A stretch of 37,240 nucleotides of DNA from Bacteroidales bacterium OttesenSCG-928-M11 (lineage in GTDB: Bacteria; Bacteroidota; Bacteroidia; Bacteroidales; Azobacteroidaceae), in the NCBI GenBank assembly GCA_030265685.1, contig JAJDGO010000013.1:1-37240 (forward strand), read 5' to 3'. This document shows, in pieces, positions 32,998 to 37,240 of this stretch; position 1 is the stretch's first letter; every line of letters starts with the position of its first letter. The translations under genes and the position numbers were made by a program. The notes under the pieces were generated by a model. That model searched no databases, was not told the DNA's origin, and worked only from the letters and a program-made list of their open reading frames with translations.

Positions 32998-34728
32998 ATG
33001 GATAACTATATTGTATCTGCAAGAAAGTATAGACCCGATACTTTTCAATCTGTAATAGGACAACCTTCGTTAACTACTACTCTTAAAAATGCTATTGTTA
33101 CTAATAAGTTGGCACATGCTTATTTATTTTGTGGACCTCGTGGGGTAGGGAAGACTACTTGTGCTCGTATTTTTGCAAAGTCTATTAATTGTATGAGCCC
33201 AAAGAATGATGGAGAGCCTTGCAATGAGTGTGAATCGTGCCGTTCTTTTAATGAAAATCGCTCGCTTAATATCCATGAACTCGATGCCGCCTCAAATAAT
33301 AGTGTCGAAGATATTCGTTCTTTGGTAGATCAAGTACGTATTCCTCCTCAATTAGGAAAATATAAAGTCTATATTATTGATGAAGTTCATATGCTTTCTT
33401 CTTCGGCTTTTAATGCTTTCCTAAAAACATTGGAAGAGCCGCCGCATTATACCATTTTTATTTTAGCAACAACCGAAAAACATAAGATATTACCGACTAT
33501 CCTTTCTCGTTGTCAAATCTATGATTTTAATAGAATAAATATCAATGATATTGTCAATTACCTGGAATATGTGTCTCAGTCGGAAAATATAACAGCAGAA
33601 CGCGAAGCTTTGAATGTAATTGCTCAGAAAGCCGATGGCGGAATGCGCGATGCTTTATCTATATTTGACCAGGTAGTTAGTTTTTCTCAAGAGAAAGTTA
33701 CTTATAAGTCGGTGATCGAAAACTTGAATGTATTGGATTATGAGTATTATTTCTCTCTGATAGATGCTTTCCTTAAGAATGATGTTTCTAAATCCTTGCT
33801 TCTTTTCGATGAAATATTAAGTAAAGGATTTGATGGGCAACATTTTATTTCAGGGCTTTCCGGATTTTTTCGCGATGTTTTGGTTTGTAAAGATCCACAA
33901 ACAATCGTTTTATTTGAAGTAGGAGATGCAATCAAAGATAAATACATTGCAGTAGCAAGTCAATGTTCGAATTCTTTCTTGTATAAAGCATTAGAAATGG
34001 CTAACGAATGTGATCTTAATTATCGTGTAAGTAAGAATAAGCGCTTGTTGATTGAACTACTTCTAATTCGTTTGGCTCAGTTGACTCTTCCTGTTGATCC
34101 GGAAGAGAGTAAAAAAAAAACGATAATTAAGCCGCTTGAGGCTTCTATAACTAATTCGCCGCAAACAACTCCTGTTTCTTCGAATAAACCGATGGCTCAA
34201 TCGGAAGAAGTTGTTGTGTCAATCTCTTCGCCGGTAGTAAAAAGAGAGTCAATTAGTAAGCCTATCGTTTCGAATGGAGAGGCTCCCATTTCGTTTTCGT
34301 TAAAAAACAGAGGGAAACAGATAGAATCTTCTGTTAGTGAAACTATAGACTATGGAAAAAAACAGGATATGAATAATGATTTTTCCGAAAATGACTTGCT
34401 TCGTTTTTGGAGAGTTTTTGCCGAAATGCAAGAAGATGTTCATTTGAAAAATACGATGCTTAACTCTCTTCCTAAGTTAGATTCCGATTATCTTATACAA
34501 ATAAGTATCGCTAATCCGGCGCAAGAAACAATAATCAAAGAAACTTTACCGGAATTAAAAGCATATTTGTCTCGCGAACTAAGCAATACTTTTATCCAAT
34601 TTAAAATAAAAATGAACGAATCTTCAGAGAAACGTCCATTTTTATCTCACGAAAAGCATCAACACATGGTTGAGAAAAATCCGGAATTACGTTTGCTTAT
34701 TTCCGAATTTAATCTTCGCTTAGATTAA
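32998..34728 (+). CDS. dnaX: DNA polymerase III gamma/tau subunit
   Basis: 576 residues from the ATG at 32998 (MDNYIVSARKYRPDTFQSVI), the usual DnaX start; a frame open from 32935 would place the promoter inside the gene. AAA+ clamp loader with Walker A GPRGVGKTT (46-54), zinc cysteines C65, C75, C78 and C81, Walker B IIDEVH (126-131) and the sensor ILSRCQ. The C-terminal 200 residues are low in conservation, with Ser/Pro-rich linkers followed by a small domain. It loads the sliding clamp at the replication fork. A run of ten As at 34111-34120 in the coding strand is a plausible slippage site. Confidence 0.93.
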   Translation: MDNYIVSARKYRPDTFQSVIGQPSLTTTLKNAIVTNKLAHAYLFCGPRGVGKTTCARIFAKSINCMSPKNDGEPCNECESCRSFNENRSLNIHELDAASNNSVEDIRSLVDQVRIPPQLGKYKVYIIDEVHMLSSSAFNAFLKTLEEPPHYTIFILATTEKHKILPTILSRCQIYDFNRININDIVNYLEYVSQSENITAEREALNVIAQKADGGMRDALSIFDQVVSFSQEKVTYKSVIENLNVLDYEYYFSLIDAFLKNDVSKSLLLFDEILSKGFDGQHFISGLSGFFRDVLVCKDPQTIVLFEVGDAIKDKYIAVASQCSNSFLYKALEMANECDLNYRVSKNKRLLIELLLIRLAQLTLPVDPEESKKKTIIKPLEASITNSPQTTPVSSNKPMAQSEEVVVSISSPVVKRESISKPIVSNGEAPISFSLKNRGKQIESSVSETIDYGKKQDMNNDFSENDLLRFWRVFAEMQEDVHLKNTMLNSLPKLDSDYLIQISIANPAQETIIKETLPELKAYLSRELSNTFIQFKIKMNESSEKRPFLSHEKHQHMVEKNPELRLLISEFNLRLD

Positions 34729-34737
34729 TATACTATT

Positions 34738-35937
34738 TTATACCAATACGTTTTGTAGAATTCCTACTTTTTTCAAAACTTTTTCTATTTTGTTCATGGC
34801 AAAGTCGATCTGACTCTTTGTATGAGTTGCCATTAACGAAAAACGAATCAGTGTATCACTTGATGCAACTGCCGGAGCAACTACGGGATTTACAAAAATA
34901 CCTTCGTCGAATAGCATTTTTGTTATCATAAAAGTCTTGTCATTATCCCTAATATAAATTGGAATAATAGGAGTTGATGTATTACCTATTTCACAACCCA
35001 TCTCGCGGAAGCCATTTAATGCATAATGTGTCAGTTCCCAAAGGTTCTCAATCCTTTCCGGTTCTGAAATCATAATGTCTAATGCTGCATTTGCAGCCGC
35101 TGTAGCTGCCGGAGTACTACTTGCACTGAATATATATGTACGGGAATTGTGTCTTAAATAGTTGATGATAGGACTGGAAGATGCAATAAATCCGCCAATA
35201 GAGGCTAATGATTTACTAAAAGTTCCCATGATTAAGTCCACATCCGGAAGTAATCCGAAGTGATCTGCAGCACCACGACCCTGACGTCCTAAAACTCCTA
35301 GACCATGAGCTTCGTCTACCATGACATTGGCATTGTATTTCTTTGCCAAACGAACAATATCTGGTAGGTTGGCAACATCACCTTCCATACTAAATACTCC
35401 GTCAACAACGATCAACTTAACTCTGTCCGGTTCACACTTTTGCAATTGTTTCTCCAATGATGTCATATCATTGTGACGAAACTTTAACTTTTGCGAAAAA
35501 GATAGCCTATGACCTTCGATAATAGATGCGTGATCTAACTCGTCCCAAAGGATATAGTCTTCACGTCCTGTCATACAAGAAACAACACCTACGTTTACCA
35601 TTAATCCGGTTGGAAAAACAATTGCATCGTCTTTTCCCAAAAAGTTGGCCAGTTTCTTTTCCAAATCCACATGAATATCTAACGTCCCATTCAAGAAACG
35701 GCTTCCGGCCATACCGGTTCCGTATTTCTTTGTCGCAGCCAAAGCTGCTTCTTTAACTTTTGGGTGATTCGTTAGTCCCAGATAAGCGTTGGAACCAAAC
35801 ATTAATACTTTCTTTCCGTTTATAATAACTTCGGTGTCTTGGTCGCTTTCTATAACTCTAAAATAAGGATAAATGCCAAGGGCTTTTGCTTTTTGAGGAG
35901 CATCATATTTGCTCAACTTATTCTCAAGAAGATTCAT
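34738..35937 (-). CDS. spt: Serine palmitoyltransferase (alpha-oxoamine synthase family)
   Basis: 399 residues. PLP fold-type I enzyme with GSNAYLGLTNHPKVKEAA, GSRFLNGTLDIHVDLE, H136 in DELDHAS, D208 and H211 in VMVDEAHG and the PLP lysine K242 in GTFSKSLASIGG. The N-terminus (KYDAPQKAKALGIYPYFRVI) and SFSQKLKFRHNDMTSLEKQL match bacteroidal Spt better than Kbl (2-amino-3-ketobutyrate CoA ligase). It condenses serine with palmitoyl-CoA to 3-ketosphinganine, the first step of sphingolipid synthesis typical of Bacteroidales. It converges on dnaX with only 9 bp between the stops. Kbl remains a weaker alternative. Confidence 0.87.
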   Translation of the reverse strand: MNLLENKLSKYDAPQKAKALGIYPYFRVIESDQDTEVIINGKKVLMFGSNAYLGLTNHPKVKEAALAATKKYGTGMAGSRFLNGTLDIHVDLEKKLANFLGKDDAIVFPTGLMVNVGVVSCMTGREDYILWDELDHASIIEGHRLSFSQKLKFRHNDMTSLEKQLQKCEPDRVKLIVVDGVFSMEGDVANLPDIVRLAKKYNANVMVDEAHGLGVLGRQGRGAADHFGLLPDVDLIMGTFSKSLASIGGFIASSSPIINYLRHNSRTYIFSASSTPAATAAANAALDIMISEPERIENLWELTHYALNGFREMGCEIGNTSTPIIPIYIRDNDKTFMITKMLFDEGIFVNPVVAPAVASSDTLIRFSLMATHTKSQIDFAMNKIEKVLKKVGILQNVLV

Positions 35938-36032
35938 AATACAATGTGTTTGATAATATTTTTACTTTGTATTACTGCCTATTCATATATAAATGTACTC
36001 TTAATAAATGTACTTTTGAATAAAGCAGGCTG

Positions 36033-36061
36033 CAAAGGTAATAAAAAAACAATAACAGCAA
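36033..36061 (-). promoter_or_regulatory. spt promoter
   Basis: Minus strand: TTG (complement of 36059-36061), 18-bp spacer, TACCTTTG (complement of 36033-36040), with a leader of about 90 nt. Confidence 0.6.
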
Positions 36062-36082
36062 TTATAAATTGGAAAAAATATT

Positions 36083-36090
36083 TACTTTTG
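36083..36090 (+). promoter_or_regulatory. -7 box for tcdA
   Basis: TACTTTTG, 22 bp before the ATG at 36113. The -33 element is not clear. Confidence 0.4.
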
Positions 36091-36112
36091 TTGATATTTT
36101 TTCATTGATATT

Positions 36113-36802
36113 ATGCTAGAAAGATTGCAACGCGTTGAACTATTGATAGGTACAGAACGACTAAAGATGCTTTCTCAAAAACGAGTTATTGTATTTGGGG
36201 TAGGAGGTGTTGGTAGTTGGTGTGCCGAAAGCCTTATCAGATCGGGGATTAAGTACTTAACTATTGTTGATTTTGACCGTGTGGCGGAGTCGAATATCAA
36301 CCGACAATTGCCGGCTAATACTCAAACAATCGGGCAATTAAAGGTAGATGTATTGAAGAAACACTTCGAGGCGATCAACCCTCAAGCAATAGTTACAACA
36401 ATGGACAATTATTATAGTGCAGAGACTTCCGAAATTTTCCATTTGGAAAATTATGATTATATAATTGATGCTATCGATAGCGTAAAAGACAAGGCACACT
36501 TATTATATACAGCAAGCAAAACGCAGGCAAAAATATATTCTTCTATGGGAGCTGCTTTGAAAATGGATCCAACAAAGATTAAAACTGCTGAGTTTTGGAA
36601 AGTACAAGGAGATCCTTTAGCTCGTGCTTTGCGTCATTATTTTAAACAAAATGAAAAGCCTCTCCGTAAATTTCAGTGTGTATATAGCGAAGAACGATTA
36701 AAGAACCAAATAGAACACAAAGCCAATGGAACTCTCATGCACATAACGGCTTCTTTTGGTTTGATCTTAGCTTCTTTGGTAATAAAAGACATTGTATCAT
36801 AG
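36113..36802 (+). CDS. tcdA: tRNA threonylcarbamoyladenosine dehydratase (ThiF/E1-like)
   Basis: 229 residues. RVELLIGTERLKMLSQKRV is followed by the ATP-binding GVGGVGSWCAESLIRSG (29-45), then DFDRVAESNINRQLPA, YDYIIDAIDSVKDKAHLL and TADPTKIK-like ALKMDPTKIKTAEFW. These are features of the TcdA/CsdL branch of the E1 family, which cyclises t6A at position 37 of ANN-decoding tRNAs using ATP. Two C-terminal segments (IEHKANGTLMHITASFGLILASLVI) complete the fold. Confidence 0.9.
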   Translation: MLERLQRVELLIGTERLKMLSQKRVIVFGVGGVGSWCAESLIRSGIKYLTIVDFDRVAESNINRQLPANTQTIGQLKVDVLKKHFEAINPQAIVTTMDNYYSAETSEIFHLENYDYIIDAIDSVKDKAHLLYTASKTQAKIYSSMGAALKMDPTKIKTAEFWKVQGDPLARALRHYFKQNEKPLRKFQCVYSEERLKNQIEHKANGTLMHITASFGLILASLVIKDIVS

Positions 36803-36914
36803 CGGTTCTTTTCTTGTCTTGATTTGATCGCTTCTTTGCCTATTGCGACAAGTCGAAAAGATTTATTTCTCGGGTAATCCTCCGAGTGATTCAACTTATA
36901 GTATCTTTTAAAAC

Positions 36915-36975
36915 TTTTCTGTACAGAAAATGTCCTAAGTTCTACTATAACTTTGGTCAAGTTATACTAATACTT
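36915..36975. repeat. Mixed array: one CTGTACAG palindrome plus two AAGTT units
   Basis: A perfect 16-bp palindrome TTTTCTGTACAGAAAA (36915-36930), identical to the middle copy at 3348-3363, is followed by AAGTTCTACTATAACTT (36937-36953) and AAGTTATACTAATACTT (36959-36975). The two AAGTT units are 22 bp apart, and the palindrome centre is 22.5 bp from the first unit's centre. This lies in the 342-bp gap between tcdA and the BlaI-type gene, which otherwise holds only the operator and promoter at its right end. Confidence 0.85.
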
Positions 36976-37071
36976 TGCAAAATTTTCCTATTAAATTTTT
37001 GCAAGAATAAGTTCTTTAGGAGAAATGTTTTTCTGACTCAATAGTTAAACTACGTTAATTAAGTAATAAAA

Positions 37072-37114
37072 TCTACGTAAAGTTTGTAAGTTCTACGTAA
37101 AGTACGTAGATTTG
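37072..37114 (+). promoter_or_regulatory. Autoregulatory operator and promoter of the BlaI-type gene
   Basis: A perfect inverted repeat, TCTACGTA (37092-37099)-AAG-TACGTAGA (37103-37110), lies between a -33 TTTG (37083-37086) and overlaps a -7 TAGATTTG (37107-37114), spacer 20 bp. A further half site, TCTACGTAAAGT, lies at 37072-37083, overlapping the -33 box, and a looser CTACGTTAA at 37050. A repressor on these sites would block polymerase directly. Confidence 0.75.
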
Positions 37115-37144
37115 CCCATCGATAATTTAATACAAAGTATATAT

Positions 37145-37240
37145 ATGGAACAATTAACCCCTCAAGAAGAACAGTTGATGCTTTATATTTGGAAACACGG
37201 AAAGGGTTTTGTGAAAGATTTTCGCGAAATGTATCCAAGT
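37145..37240 (+). CDS. BlaI/MecI/CopY-family repressor, N-terminal part (runs off the right edge)
   Basis: 32 codons are present, beginning MEQLTPQEEQLMLYIWKHGK and then GFVKDFREMYPS. This is the start of the winged-helix domain of BlaI-type repressors (L-T-x-x-E-x-x-I/L-M-x-x-I/L-W). Family members repress a membrane-peptidase sensor and its targets, and are inactivated by proteolysis. The partner (BlaR1-type) would be expected just beyond the window. Confidence 0.85.
   Translation, partial: MEQLTPQEEQLMLYIWKHGKGFVKDFREMYPS

Noticed and set aside
36868-36885. Hairpin CTCGG/CCGAG after tcdA as a terminator
   Set aside because: The stem is 5 bp and no T-run follows.

Overview
The window is chromosomal DNA of a low-GC member of the Bacteroidota, most likely the order Bacteroidales (a Dysgonomonas, Porphyromonas or Paludibacter type of organism; the genus cannot be fixed from this sequence). 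The grounds are Bacteroidota-style promoters (TTTG or TTG, about 19-20 bp, then TAnnTTTG) before many genes, near absence of Shine-Dalgarno sites, a type IX secretion C-terminal sorting domain, serine palmitoyltransferase, a DUF5063/exonuclease/RlmI cluster, a Bacteroidota porin next to a 2-oxoacid:ferredoxin oxidoreductase, and tRNA-Ala lacking an encoded CCA. I see no transposase, integrase, phage gene or CRISPR array. This is mostly housekeeping sequence, and the unusual material lies between the genes.

Layout. 1-5.4 kb: the start of gdhA (leftward), a 992-residue receiver-like/PPDK-ATP-domain protein, then a leftward ECF sigma factor, small membrane protein and lipoprotein in overlapping frames. 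5.4-12.5 kb, all leftward: a candidate small RNA, rlmI, a DEDDy exonuclease and DUF5063; a glycosyltransferase plus POT-type transporter; uxuA plus a NUDIX hydrolase. 12.7-18.2 kb, rightward: tricorn protease, a helical lipoprotein and a PQQ-propeller protein. 18.2-20 kb, leftward: a MATE efflux pump with an attenuator-like leader, and tRNA-Ala(GGC). 20-24.3 kb, rightward: ruvC, a T9SS cargo protein, a WecG-type and a WecA-type transferase and a small winged-helix protein. 24.3-32.8 kb: one tightly packed leftward run of eight genes, glnS-TPR-ferredoxin-alpha-beta-gamma subunits of a 2-oxoacid:ferredoxin oxidoreductase-porin-solute-binding protein. 32.9-37.2 kb: dnaX, spt (leftward), tcdA and the start of a BlaI-type repressor gene.

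The most interesting structure is a family of intergenic arrays of near-palindromic units, all on an exact 22-bp period (about two helical turns). One class has a 17-bp core AAGTTYTAGTAWAACTT plus a 5-bp GGGYR-like spacer and occurs at 12548-12674, 21961-22065 and 36937-36975. A second class centred on CTGTACAG occurs three times at 3326-3385. At 36915-36975 both classes sit side by side in nearly the same register. Other signals worth testing are a short ORF embedded in a terminator hairpin ahead of the MATE pump, a promoter-plus-terminator small RNA at 5512-5596, and a perfect operator overlapping the promoter of the BlaI-type gene.
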